NCBI RefSeq assembly: GCF_001641265.1
Contig: NW_020167520.1
Span: 2,356,001-2,420,000, forward strand
DNA from: Pseudogymnoascus destructans
Taxonomy: Eukaryota; Ascomycota; Leotiomycetes; Thelebolales; Thelebolaceae
Reading direction: 5' to 3'
Length of the DNA stretch: 64,000 nucleotides
The notes under the pieces were generated by a model. The model was not told the DNA's origin. It searched no databases and worked only from the letters and a program-made list of their open reading frames with translations. This document shows positions 43,742-55,400 of this stretch, piece by piece. Each line of letters opens with the position of its first letter. Position 1 is the stretch's first letter. The translations under genes were made by a program, and so were the position numbers.

Positions 43742-43965
43742 ATGCCGATTCCGACTCCAGCGGGAGCTTTGTCAGGCGCGTTCTGTGTCCTCTGCCTGCG
43801 CTGCCTTCAGGCCAAAGCTCGTGGTATCAAGGACCACGATTGTGTCTGGTCCCCCGCCTCCTCCAAGTGCGAGTACTGCACGGCGCAGCACTCCCCTTGC
43901 GTTCCGGTGAGTTCCCTTGTGCTGTTCTGTCTCTGTTGGCTTTTGCTAACAATTTGCATAGCTTC
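43742..43965 (+). pseudogene. Cys-rich (CxxC) fungal protein, truncated by LTR
   Basis: Exon 43742-43906 encodes MPIPTPAGALSGAF and CVLCLRCLQAKARGIKDHDC, then SKCEYCTAQHSPCVP, a set of CxxC/Cys-His motifs resembling the short Cys-rich domain in fungal proteins of unknown function that are often found near transposons. A well-formed intron follows (43907-43961: GTGAGT, branch GCTAAC, TAG), and only 4 bases of exon 2 remain before the family 3 LTR at 43966. The normal remainder is not visible. The function is unknown; DNA or metal binding is only suggested by the Cys pattern. Confidence 0.5.
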
Positions 43966-44336
43966 TGTAAGGATGCCTCCTTACCTAGATACTCGAAGGA
44001 CTCGCCTCAGAGCTGTTATGGTCACCACGGGCATGAAAATCAACTCGGTGCTGTTTCGTACCAGTTAAGGAGCACATAGCGAGTTACACTATAGTGGGGA
44101 ATGGTAAGGGTGTAAGGTTTGGGATCGATGCGGACCTGTTGCGGTGGAAGGTTTAGGGCTAGGGTTGGATTAACCGACTCGGACCCGTTTCGGGTACTTA
44201 AGGAAACAGACTCAACGGGGTTCCCCCTTCATCTTTTTTGTATCCTTCGTAGTAGACCTATAGGATAGCATCGTTTAGCCTCCGACTTGCACTCTCATAT
44301 GCTATTACTGTGAGCTGCGTGCCCTGTGTCCTTACA
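43966..44336 (+). repeat. Family 3 LTR (left arm of inverted element)
   Basis: 371 bp, TGTAAGGATGCCTCC to GTCCTTACA, the same sequence family as the solo LTR at 41399-41770 but in plus orientation. It is followed by leader sequence (44337-44612) that recurs inverted at 45573-45848. Confidence 0.85.
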
Positions 44337-44597
44337 TTATACAAAAAAGATCTCGCCTGCCGGGGACGGCCGTACTTCAATAATATCCCACACCGGAACG
44401 ACTAAGGAGAACTACCGTTACACCATCGACTGCGACTCGGTGACGTTTCGGAGGAGAGACCTGACGACTTCAAATAGCCGTGATTCCAGAGATCCCACGG
44501 ACAGCCAGTGGATCAGGGTTTGATTTTTCAGAACAAGCTGGTAAAGTCGCCGACGCGTTGGCGCCAAATAGGATACGAGATCCTTAAGAACCCCCTC

Positions 44598-45677
44598 CTA
44601 GCACAGAGGAAAGGTAAGTTCTCGTACCATCATCTGGTAGTCTCCATTCCATTGGTTTTTGATGATCGCGACATGGCTGCGGAATTGGGGAGTCAACTTG
44701 TTCCACATGTACCGAAACCATTCTGACTCGGAGACTTGTCCTGTGATAGCTGCACTTTGGAAACGAGCCTTGAACTCTGGGAAGGTTTTGCTAGCATGCC
44801 CTTTCTCTCCCATTTGCAGGTCGTCGAAGAGGTTCCTGGCCTGTTCCGTCTCGTTGCCTGTGAGGTAGTATGAACCTAGTAGATCCATCATCTCCTCAGC
44901 ACTGCGGAACCCATGCGTAGTGGACAGGTATTGGGGCTCTAGGTAGGTCTTTGCCAGGCCAGTCGTAGTTCCCCATATCAACGCTCTTCTCGAGACGTCG
45001 GTAAGGCAGTGGTCCTCATTGACTATGAGTCAGTCCCAAATCGAAGCGCTCCATTGTAGGAAGGTATGTTCTACCCCATCGCTGAGAGGAAGGATTTTCT
45101 CAGAGATGGTTGATTTCTTATAGTGATTCGGAGGGTCCTCAGTGTGCATTCGTGATGACCCTGGAATCGATGGAGAACGAGTGTTCCGAAGAGGCGGCAA
45201 TTGAACTGTCTCGGGGGTGTTTCGTGTGCGAGGCATTCGTTGCTCTGTGGCTTCGACTGTGGGTATGGGGGCGTCCACCGGCGGTGTGGATGGGATTCTG
45301 GTCTGGGCTGCCATAAGGATAACTAGTAGATCCTTGACCTCCTGTATCTGTGCTTCGAGGTGGGCCATTCGACTCGGGATGTCTTCGGATGGCACAGCGG
45401 TCGTAGCTGCAGCGGTGTATTGTCTGGTAGTCATTCTGGGCAGTTGACCGTCGTTGTCTTGGGGTATGTTTGATGTCAGCTTTTTCGACATATTGCCTCG
45501 GGTGTGTATCAGTACCGATACGAAAGAGCTTGACTTCCGGTAGCTTGTAGCTATCAACGCTCTTGTCCACAATTTCCTCTGTGCTAGGAGGGGGTTCTTA
45601 AGGATCTCGTATCCTATTTGGCGCCAACACGTCGGCGACTTTACCAGCTTGTTCTGAAAAATCAAACCCTGATCCAC
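44598..45677 (-). pseudogene. Ty3-type Gag of family 3 retroelement, truncated
   Basis: The minus-strand Gag starts near 45492 (MSKKLTSNIPQDNDGQLPRM) with a coiled-coil-like segment MAHLEAQIQEVKDLLVILMA and a Pro/Thr-rich linker. One TAG at about 45030 separates it from the capsid-like part ALIWGTTTGLAKTYLEPQYL and KTFPEFKARFQSAAITGQ. It ends at about 44613, where the inverted leader begins. No protease, RT or integrase is present. It is a defective element whose 3' part is replaced by an inverted copy of its own 5' end. Confidence 0.75.
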
Positions 45678-45848
45678 TGGCTGTCCGTGGGATCTCTGGA
45701 ATCACGGCTATTTGAAGTCGTCAGGTCTCTCCTCCGAAACGTCACCGAGTCGCAGTCGATGGTGTAACGGTAGTTCTCCTTAGTCGTTCCGGTGTGGGAT
45801 ATTATTGAAGTACGGCCGTCCCCGGCAGGCGAGATCTTTTTTGTATAA

Positions 45849-46485
45849 TGTAAGGACACAGGGCACGCAGCTCACAGTAATAGCATATGAGAGTGCGAGT
45901 CGGAGGCTAAACGGATGCTATCCTATACGTCTACTACGAAGGATACAAAAAAGATGATGAGGAACCCCGTTGGGTCAATCCCCTTAAGTACCCGAAACGG
46001 GTCCGACTCGGCTAACCTGCCCTAACTCTCCCCACGTGACCGTAACCTGCCCGACTCCGTGTTGGAGGTAATTGCGGAGTACGGAGAACCACACACAGAA
46101 TCGTGTGATAATCTCCGGTCACCGTAATTAATCTCTTACGGGCAGCAGAACAGAGGCTTCAACAGTAGAATACCGTATATAGGATAATATAATCAATTGA
46201 ATTGCTCACTAAACTACGGGTCTACGTACGCTATTTGTAGGCCTGGGAGAAACCCCCAAAACCCCGAAGGTTTGGGTCCCTACACCCCAAACCGAAGTGA
46301 TACACTGAGCTGAAACCTCAGCTCAGTACTCTGAGCGACTGGGGAACTAGATAGTCCCACGGAGAAAAGTGCCATTTTGGGCGCGAAAGACTACCGTATC
46401 CCATGGGATTGTCCGTTTCCCCCAACACTCCGATGCCTTCCATCACTGAGGGCTTTCCATCACTGAGGGCGGAGGCATCCTTACA
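45849..46485 (-). repeat. Family 3 LTR variant (right arm of inverted element)
   Basis: 637 bp in minus orientation: TGTAAGGACACAGGGCAC to GGAGGCATCCTTACA on the plus strand. The R/U5-side 170 bp match the other family 3 LTRs closely, while the U3 side is a different, longer sequence. Both outer ends of 43966-46485 therefore carry the same terminal TGTAAGGATGCCTC in opposite directions. Confidence 0.75.
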
Positions 46486-47019
46486 GAAATCAGTTATAGG
46501 CAGCGTTGAAAACTGTGGAAGTTGCTGCCAAATCTGCCTTGCCCTTTCCTTCAAAGCCTCTCCACTTGTGTTTCCACCTCGGCCTTCAATCTGCTTTTGC
46601 CAAGCGAAAAGGATCTCCTCAAGGTCAGGCCATGTTCCAGTGCGGAGTCGAGCAGCTGTTGAGATAGCTGAGGAGTCGTCGACACTGTCAAAATGCTTGC
46701 TGAGTGACTCCGAGACTGTTGATTGACTGAGGGAATGGTTGTATTTGTCCTTAAACCACCGCTGACAGGCCTTTTCTGAGGGTTGAGGGTATTGTCGAGA
46801 ATGCGACTCTCTGAGTGCACAACGCTGCTCAATAGTGATGGGCTATTTCGAGGCATAGCCAAATGGTCCACTAGAATATCAGATAAGGCAATATTTAGGT
46901 GGTAACAGAGCAATATCATGGATATCGGTCGTTGTACGTGTTTTGAATCTGGACGAGAAAAAATATCGCACTATCGCGAACATCGCCTTACCGAGCATCG
47001 GCTTAGCGGGACTCTACTG
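46486..47019 (-). mobile_element. Pogo-type transposon B, 5' fragment
   Basis: The minus strand encodes the N-terminal part of a pogo transposase: MPRNSP then, after a one-base frameshift, ITIEQRCALRE, ACQRWFKDKYNHSLSQSTVS, GTWPDLEEILFAWQKQIEGR and ERARQIWQQLPQFSTLP. It is cut at 46486 by the family 3 LTR. The outer end GGACTCTACTG at 47009-47019 followed by TA resembles the terminal repeat of the pogo element at 57799-60579. About 120 residues survive. Confidence 0.7.
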
Positions 47020-47269
47020 TACTAAGCAAACGCCAGAGGGCTAAAAAAGGCCACCTATAGCTTGGAGGATCACTTTCGGCATCCGAAGCATATGCGATAC
47101 AGGGAGAGTAGTCGTACAGAGGGGGCTCAGCTACGTACTCGGCGTTGTGGCAACTGCAGCCAAACTGGCCATAATTTGCGAACTTGTTAGGTAGCTTGGG
47201 AGACATCCAAAGATGGGGAATTCCGAGTAGTTTCGATTGATTCAAAGCGTTTTGGTTGAATTGATTTAT
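47020..47269. other. Short host-like spacer
   Basis: Between the pogo B fragment and the MULE. The minus strand has an open frame (GQFGCSCHNAEYVAEPPLYD) that looks protein-like, but I cannot assign it to a family. It may be a remnant of the gene into which the elements inserted. Confidence 0.3.
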
Positions 47270-47278
47270 ATAATATAT

Positions 47279-49601
47279 GGGTAAAAGAATCATATACCAT
47301 GTAAACTAGTAAAAAAGAATCGCTTACCCCTGTGATACTATTTTTTGATTTTCTACTGTGCTAAACCGTAATAGGAAGGCCTCGGCCCACTTTCACCGAT
47401 CCCCCTTCCTCCACCAATTCGACTAACACCATACCGGCTCCGAAGGCTCGAAAGCCATCTTATCGCCTTGCTGACTCGCCAGCCGCCGCCCTCATTGTGG
47501 CAAGCCCTGACTGAGAAGTCAGGCGGGTCCGTATGTCTGCTCTGGGAGAGCTCTCCGTGCCAGAAGATGGCACGGAGTTTGACGATTTAGATGCTCTCGT
47601 CCGGGCCCTTGATGACTGGGCTGTCAAAACAAAGTTCTCTTTTCGGACGGCTGAAAGGGACTCGACAAGAGGGCGCTGGATATGTGCTGAGTTAGAGAGC
47701 TCTGGCTGCCGCTGGCAGTGCAGAGCCTTCCTTAATAATGACGAAGCTTGGCAGCTCGTCATTACTGAGAGAGAACACTCTTGTATTGGCCGAGGAGTCC
47801 GCTCCTTTGGGTCCTCCTCGAAAAAGGAGTGGTTGGACCTTGAGTAGCCTGTCATATTAATATAACGAAGGTTACTCGGCCAAAGGAAATCGTTGATCTC
47901 CTCTGCATACGTTTTGCAGAGGAGATCAGCTACAAGATTGCGCAGCTTTGTAGGCTGCGCCTTCTTGATGGTGATATAGGTCGGCAGCGGCATAGCTTTC
48001 AGCTATTGCCGGCCTATAAGTTCCTCCTAGAGAGTAGGTCTCCAGGAGTGCAAGTTGATCTCGTCCGAGATCGTCATAGTATGCACCCCTTTTCCTTTTT
48101 TTACTTCTTTATTCCTCTATACTAACTATCTACAGACCGCTTTCAGCGGATTTTTGTGTGCCCTGTGCAATCGCGGGGCACTTTCTCCTTGTGCCGGCGC
48201 CTTGTTGCTGTTGACGGGACCTTTTTGAAGGCCCGTTTCATACTTACTTTGTTACTCGCCGTTGGCATCGATGCCAACGGCAAGAACGTTCTCCTGGCTT
48301 GGGCGGTGGTGGAGTCCGAGAATCGGGACTCCTGGGAGTGGTTCTTCCAGCATCTCCGGTGGTCTATACCAGAGATCTCGCTGGAAGAAAGCACCCTTAT
48401 CTCAGATCGAGACTGGGAGTGGTTCTTCCAGCATCTCCGGTGGTCTATACCAGAGATCTCGCTGGAAGAAAGCACCCTTATCTCAGATCGAGACAAGGGT
48501 CTCCAAGAGGCAGAAAGAACTCTCGGGAGGATGGTGATGGTGGCTTGGTGTTGCCACCATCTTAAAGAGAACTTCACTGAGAAGTTTGGGAGGAGACTGG
48601 CTCCTCTGTTCTGGAAAGCAGCTCGAGCACCTACTCGAGTTGCTTTCGAAGCTGTTTTAGACAGCATTAGAACAGAGAAGCCAGAGGCTGCGGCCTATCT
48701 CTTGGCTTCTGAGCCAGAGAAATGGGCTGAGTCGATGTTTCGTGGGCGTCGATATGCCCACGATACATCAAATATCGTAGAGAGTCTGAATAAGACTCTC
48801 CTTTCCGATCGAGAGCTCCCGATCGTTGAGCTCCTCGATGCCATTTGGCATCGAGTTATGGCAGCGCGCGGAGAGCGCCTTGCTGCAGCTAACAAACTGT
48901 TAGCTGCAAGCCATAATACTACACCTTTCGTTGATGGTGTAGTATCAGAAGGAAGAGGATGGGCACAAGGCAACATATGCCAAGTGTCCTCTCCTTCTGA
49001 AGCACGAGTGATTCAGCCCAATGGGCGAATCTTCCTCGTTGATCTTGCAGCAAGAACATGCTCTTGCCGCAAGTATCAAGCAAATGGCATACCCTGTGGG
49101 CATGCCATGGCCTTAATCTTCGCCCGTGGGGACCAAATAAGTCCTTACTTACCTGACGCTTTTTCGGCTGCCCAATGGGCAGCCCAATTCGAGGCTCCAA
49201 TGCCTCCTGTCGACGTTTCGGAGCTAGAGGTCATTGAAAATGACCCCTGCGAGCCTCCTATCACTTGGGTGCCTCGCGGGAGGCCTAAAAAAGAGAGGTT
49301 TCGGAAGGAGGCAGCTCGCCGGAGGGTCCGGCGAGCTGGTGAAATAGGAATAGAGGTTCATGGGCTTGTCCACCTACTCCGTCCTCGCGCTGTAGAACCT
49401 GTGGAGAGACAGGTCACAACGCCAGGACATGCCGCCGTCCTCGCAATTGAGGATGGCGGCATGGTTTCTATGATTATGGGCTAGGGCGAGCAGGGGTGGA
49501 GGCACTATGTGGGAAGGGCGCATGGTATATAGTTCTTTTTTGCAATTACATGGTATATGATTCTTTTTTACTAGTTTACATGGTATATGATTCTTTTACC
49601 C
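47279..49601 (+). mobile_element. Near-complete MULE transposon with TIRs and 9-bp TSD
   Basis: Perfect 43-bp terminal inverted repeats (47279-47321 and 49559-49601, starting GGGTAAAAGAATCATATACC). Both flanks carry ATAATATAT (47270-47278 and 49602-49610), a 9-bp target duplication diagnostic of Mutator-like elements. It is 2323 bp long and carries one transposase gene on the plus strand. The perfect repeats and target duplication indicate a recent insertion. Confidence 0.92.
47533..49484 (+). CDS. MULE transposase (FAR1-type DNA-binding, DDE, SWIM)
   Basis: N-terminus MSALGELSVPEDGTEFDDLD, then a FAR1/WRKY-GCM1-like zinc domain (ERDSTRGRWICAELESSGC, CRWQCRAFLNNDEAWQLVI). A TAG and a frame change at about 47845-47870 precede TRPKEIVDLLCIRFAEEISY and KIAQLCRLRLLDGDIGRQRH. 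A canonical intron (about 48080-48135, GTATGC...CTAAC...CAG) leads to LVAVDGTFLKARF (first catalytic Asp), STLISDRDKGL (second Asp), WCCHHLKENF and the SWIM finger CSCRKYQANGIPCGHAMA. An exact in-frame 81-bp duplication (48333-48413 and 48414-48494) repeats 27 residues including ISDRD. Apart from the TAG/frameshift, the gene is well preserved. Confidence 0.8.
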
Positions 49602-49610
49602 ATAATATAT

Positions 49611-50156
49611 ATGTGGTCGGTGGAAATTGGGCCGACTCGCTTGGGTGGCCAACTCGTTATACATGTACGTTAATGAACAATTCCCTAATCAACAAACAGC
49701 GCACCGACAGGGAGGACTCTAAGCACTGCGGTAGTGCTTACTAGGTTTGACAGCAACGCTATGCGGGGTAGCTCCGGTTGTTACCACCCCTGGGAATATT
49801 TCACTTCATTCTCACATCTCAATGGTCGACTCGCAAGCCACAGCCACAATAATCATGTGGCCACAGGTAACATATATTACTGTTGCACAACCTTCCACAT
49901 TACGCCAGTGGCATAATGCGCCTCACCGTTGAACAGGGATTAATGATGTCAGTATAGGTCGCCCAGGGTGAGCCTTGGAGCATTGTTCGCACAGCTTTTA
50001 CTCATACAAACTTCCCCTCCGAGTCGGAGACGAGGATTTCCGCTGCGACCACACGAGTCCTCGTCACCTCAAATAGTATATACAGTCCGAATACCAGTTC
50101 TTTCCACCTCATCGCGTGTCTATTCTCCTAATTGCGCGAGCGAATAGCTGCACAAT
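49611..50156. promoter_or_regulatory. 5' region of the polyol transporter gene
   Basis: Host sequence right of the MULE target duplication, ending at the transporter ATG. The MULE lies about 550 bp upstream of the start codon and could affect transcription. No specific motif is claimed. Confidence 0.35.
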
Positions 50157-52495
50157 ATGGCGGACCCCAACGGTGAACCCGAGATTAACAACGCGTAGGC
50201 AAAACCCTCGTGATCACCAAAGAGTTGAAAGAACGAGCAAGGCTAACCATTCCCTCCCCACCACAGCCCATCGACAGAACCTGTCGCGAATCCTACTCCT
50301 GATGCTGCTACAGAGAAGCGCAAGGGCTCCGTTTTCGTAGATAAAAGCCTTGGAAAGGACAGTTTCGCAGCCCTGACCGAGAATGTTACTGGAGAGTCCG
50401 TTACTTACTCCCCCTCGGCCGTAACTCTACTAAGTCCATTCACAGGATCAAAAATCCTCTCGTTGGCATCCCCAAGGATCAGTTGATCCAGGATGTCGAG
50501 GGCTTCGCTTTAGAGTTCGACCTCCGGGAAATGGTGCCGATTCTCATCAAAGGCACCCTCGTCGCACAGAACCCGGCGGGCATTGACGAAATCACCGAGC
50601 TCGACGATGAAGACCGCCGAGTTTTGCGCGAGGAAGTCACACACAAGTGGAAGCATCCGAGAATCCTCTACCTAACCATCGTGCTAAACTCAATTGCCGC
50701 TGCTATCCAGGGATGGGATCAAACAGGTAGGCTACTCATCCGGGCTTGTCCGCAGCTCATCGGCTTACATTGACCACAGGATCAAACGGAGCCAATCTCA
50801 CCTTCTCGCCGGCGCTTGGGATTCCTGACACGGGAGATTTCTGTAAGGATCCTGCCAACGCGGCGACCTGTGACAAGAATTCTTGGATAGTGGGGTTCAT
50901 AAACTCAGCCCCATACATTGCGATTTGCCTTTTGTACGTGTGAACCATGCCCATTATCCTACATTTATTCTAACCCTCTCCATAGTGCAGCCTGGATATC
51001 CGATCCCATCAACCACATCCTCGGTCGCAGAGGAACAATCTTCCTTGCCGCCATCTTCAGTCTCCTCGCTCCTTTTGGTGAAGCCACCGTGCAGACATGG
51101 CCCCAGCTTGTCGTATGCCGTATCCTGCTCGGGATTGGCATGGGCCTGAAAGAAGTCACTGTCCCCGTCTACTCTGCAGAGATCGCACCAAGAACAATTC
51201 GTGGTGGTTTGGTCATGTCCTGGCAAGTCTGGACCGCGTTTGGCATCCTTCTCGGAACATGTGCAAACCTTGTTTTTGTCAACACAGGCAAACTTGTCTG
51301 GCGCCTTCAGTTTGGTTCAGCCTTTGTCCCCGTCATTCCTCTCCTTGTAGGTGTCTATTTCTGCCCTGAATCTCCGCGTTGGCTCTTGAAGAAGGGCCAG
51401 GTCAGCAAGGCGTACAGGTCGCTTGTTCGTCTACGAAACTCGGAACTACAGGCGGCTAGGGATCTATACTTCATTCATGCTCAACTTGTCTATGAGGATG
51501 CCCTGTTGGAGAAGTCTGGACTCTCAAAGAATAGCAACATGTTCACGCGATTCATTGAATTGTTCACCATCCCTCGTCTTCGTCGAGCCACTCTGGCTTC
51601 GGGAGTAGTTATGCTGGCGCAGCAAATGTGCGGAAGTAAGTGCAACACTGTCCGCCGTCAATGAAGCCAAGCTAACAATTGCACAGTCAACATAATGTCC
51701 TTCTACTCTTCCACCATCTTCCGCAATGCCGGCGCCTCCGACATCGTCGCGCTCCTGGCCTCCTTCGGCTTCGGCCTTGTTAACTTCGTCTTTGCCTGGC
51801 CCGCGGTCTGGACAATCGATACCTTTGGGCGACGCGGTCTGCTCCTGTTCACGTTCCCCAATATGTCCTGGACCCTCCTAGCAGCCGGCATGGCCTACTT
51901 CATTCCCCAAGACCAAACCGCCCATCTCGGCGTCGTCCTATTCTTCGTCTACATCTACGACGCCTTCTACTCCCCCGGCGAAGGCCCCGTCCCCTTCACC
52001 TACTCCGCCGAAGTCTTTCCTCTCTCACACAGAGAAATCGGTATGTCTTGGGCTGTGGCGACCAACAATTTCTGGGCTACCGTCGTCTCGCTCACTTTCC
52101 CGCGCCAGCTGCGCGCCTTCGGCACGCCCGGTGCATTCAGCTTCTACGCCGCTATGAACCTCGTTGCCCTTTTCCTCATCTTCTGCTTCATGCCCGAGAC
52201 GAAGCAGCGCACGCTCGAGGAGCTGGATTATGTCTTTGCCGTCCCGACGCGCACGCATACCAAGTATCAGATGTTCACAGTGCTGCCGTGGTGGTTTAAG
52301 AACATCCCGAACTTCTTGCGAAGGAGGGAGCCAACACCGTGTCCAGAGTTGTACAAGTTTGAGGATGACTCTTGGGCTAATGCCCAGGACTCGAAGGACT
52401 CGGGCTCGGGACCGGAGACGGCGCCGCGTGAGAAGGATGAGGTGGAGGTGCCGGTTTGTGGCCGAGTGAGAGTGGATGGAAGTGATGCTTATTGA
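50157..52495 (+). CDS. MFS sugar/polyol transporter
   Basis: Six exons (50157-50194, 50267-50395, 50446-50726, 50780-50933, 50986-51635, 51687-52495) join in frame to 686 residues. A long cytoplasmic N-terminus contains IKNPLVGIPKDQLIQDVEGF. The MFS sugar-porter signatures are present: AAAIQGWDQTGSNGANLTF, ILGRRGTIFLA (loop 2-3), PVYSAEIAPRTIRGGLVMSW, YFCPESPRWLLKKGQVSKAY (PESPRWL), QQMCGINIMSFYSSTIF, TFGRRGLLLF, VPFTYSAEVFPLSHREIGMS and FMPETKQRTLEELDYVF. The extended N-terminus and QGWDQTGSNGANL fit the fungal polyol/myo-inositol-like clade. It is a proton-coupled importer in the plasma membrane; the exact sugar is unknown. Intron 2 uses a weak GTCCGT donor, supported by the protein join. 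Confidence 0.9.
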
Positions 52496-55400
52496 GTTTG
52501 CTTCTTAGAACTGGGGAAAGAGATGCAGTTAACTGCTATAATTCGAAGGGGTGCTGATGCTTTGTTTTCTGAAATCGATTTTTCAAGCCTAGTTTTGATA
52601 TCCTGTCGCTATCTCTTAGCTTATTAGTCCTAGATATCCTATTTGAACCACATTTTGAAGCCTTTTGATCAGTTTCTGGTGCAGCTCATCGGTGTTTGGG
52701 TCTTTGTCCTACCTGTGGCCTTGGAATCTTGTTTTCGGATTGCCTAGAGATAGTTGGTAGCTGTGAGGAATGGGCTCGTAGTCATATGCCATCTAGAGCT
52801 GACGCCATAATAAATGAGAGCAGGTAGCTGAGTGAATTTAAAATAAACACGATATAACTCGTAAAAATCTCGCCTACTGATAACATTGTAGGTAAGCGTG
52901 AAAGTGACCAATATAACACACTGTTACCTTAACTTAATTCTTATACTGGCCTATCCTCCTCGAGTAACAACAACTACATCAGCTAGATTGGATTCCAACA
53001 TGGGTAACCAAACTCAGAGTGGTGCAGTTCCTGCGTCTCGCGGTTAAAAAAACTGTAAACGCCCCCGCGAGGTCAATGACGAGGTAAAGGACGAAGATAA
53101 AGATTCCAGCGCCCTCCCCACTCACCGTCACCGTCGTCGTCGTCGCAACTCAGTATTCTTATATTACTACTTTAGACCTAGCTAATACTATCTACTAGGG
53201 TCTACAATTACTATCGCCAATGAAGCCTAGGCTGCCATATAGTGATGGCACCTTCTTCTTCCGGCCTTGGTCAAAGGTCCGACGGTTAGGTTGCTAAAAC
53301 CCTCTAGTAGAGGACTGTAGTCGCCAAGAGAACCCCGCCAAGCGTTTAGACCAAAGCTCTTTCCTCAAATGGATGTCCCCGGCTGTTTTGTGGGGTATTC
53401 ACTCGTCATAATCCTTAAATTCCACAACAGGAAGCTTGTCAGTGCTGATAGCACGAGCTGCGCCTTTGCCTCTCCTCGTTGGTGTTGTCGTTTCCTCCGA
53501 GACTTGGAGATGAAGAGGGAGTGCGAGAATGAGAGTTACCCCCTGAGTGCCTCTTGGTGATGGGTTTGACAGTGTATACGTGATTTAACTAGGATATGCA
53601 GTTGACGGATTCTAAGTAGTACTTACCCCTAATGCACCCCCTATATAAAAATACATAATAATTGCATTTTCGTAAAGTACCTCTCTGTTCCATATTAACC
53701 AAAACCAAATTGTCATATCGTGAATAGCCTCAAATACCTAGGCAGTAGTTACTAGTAGCTATAGTAGCTACTAGTATACTCCTTTTGCGGCTATGTTGTT
53801 GCCACTAGCGGCTTTATATTAGGGTATTATAGCGTCTATACCAGCTGCTGCTTAAGTATGAGCATAAGATGTAGAGTCATAATGCGTAGGGTTAGGATTC
53901 GCCCGTTAAGGTGAAGCATTATCTACGATAAGGAGACCCCTTTTATTATGTACTATACTAATCTATATAGCTTCTTAATTAAAGATATCCAGTAGCTCTT
54001 ACCCCTCCTTAAACTTGACAATATCATTAGTATTTAGTACGGATACTAATATACCTGTAGTATCTAGGTATATCCTCAAGTATATACCTACCCTTTGATA
54101 TTTGAAGAGTATCTAGCATATCTGGATACTCTAGAGTATATATCTAGATATATGCCAAGAGTAGCTAAGTGTAGCCAAGATAGCCACACCACCACTTTCC
54201 TATCACGCACACCGTCGTTGCAAACTCAATAGTAACAAAGGCAAAGTTACTTATAATGGACTCTCATATTTCACATGAAGTTCTAGAGTTTATAATACTT
54301 ACACATCAAAACAACATACACTTACATGTGTTTCCTTCTTACCTTATGTATATTCTACAACCTCTTAATGTTACGGTATTTGCACAATATAAACATTAGC
54401 ACTAGCATGTAATTTAACAAGCAATCTAGAATTTTGACACTAACTACAATGTTTTCCAAGACTTATCTACAATCTGCAAGCAAACATTTACAAAGGGCAA
54501 CTGCATAAAATCATTTAGAGATGCTGGTATTTAGCCAGCTAACTATAAGAAGATTAAAGAGAAAGTTGCTATATACACAAAGCTGACTGTTTTAGAAACA
54601 CCATAAGGAACGGTAGAAGGGCAATGCTAGCAGCTGAAATTGTCTCTATAACTGTAAAACTTTGTCTATTCTCTAGAGCTTGTATATAAAGCTATATAGA
54701 TTAGAAGAATATCATGTAAGGTAAGTACATATTCTTTTTGCAAACATCATGAGACCTGTCTTGATGCTATATATAGTAATAACTATCCTTAGAATGAGTG
54801 ACTCATCATTATTAGATATACCAACAGAGCTTGAGGGCTATAATAGCCATGTGTCATGACACTCCTTCGATATTTGTGTCACGACCCTTCGATTCGCTTT
54901 AGTCTCTAGTACTTATTTCACTATGTCATTCACTTCACCTGCTTCGCTCACTTCGCTCACTTCGCTTCACTTGCTGACCTAGATCAGCCCAAATGTTGAC
55001 TACTGGCTTAGGCTCTCTTGTTATTGGCTTGCTGCACTAGGGCTCGCTTAGCTAGGGTTCGGTTAATTAGTGCCTTCGCTTATTTGGCACTAGGGATTTT
55101 TACTGTTATATAAGCACTTATTGCTCATGTCTCTTATCGATCTTTAGCTAGCAAATTATATACTACTTGGCCTTCTTGCAATTCCTCCTGCTTCGACTTA
55201 CTTTGCATTCCCTTACTTCGAGTCGAACCACTTGGCCAACCTGTTAGTCTCACCACTTGACCCCTGTGGTATAAAGTATATGCTTTGGAGCCTGAACTAC
55301 TATACCTTGTCCTACTGCTTCGAGTATCGAAGTCTTCACATTATACTTCGGATACTTCTGCAGACTTGAAGGTCAGCCTCGGTTCGAACTGTCCTTACAC

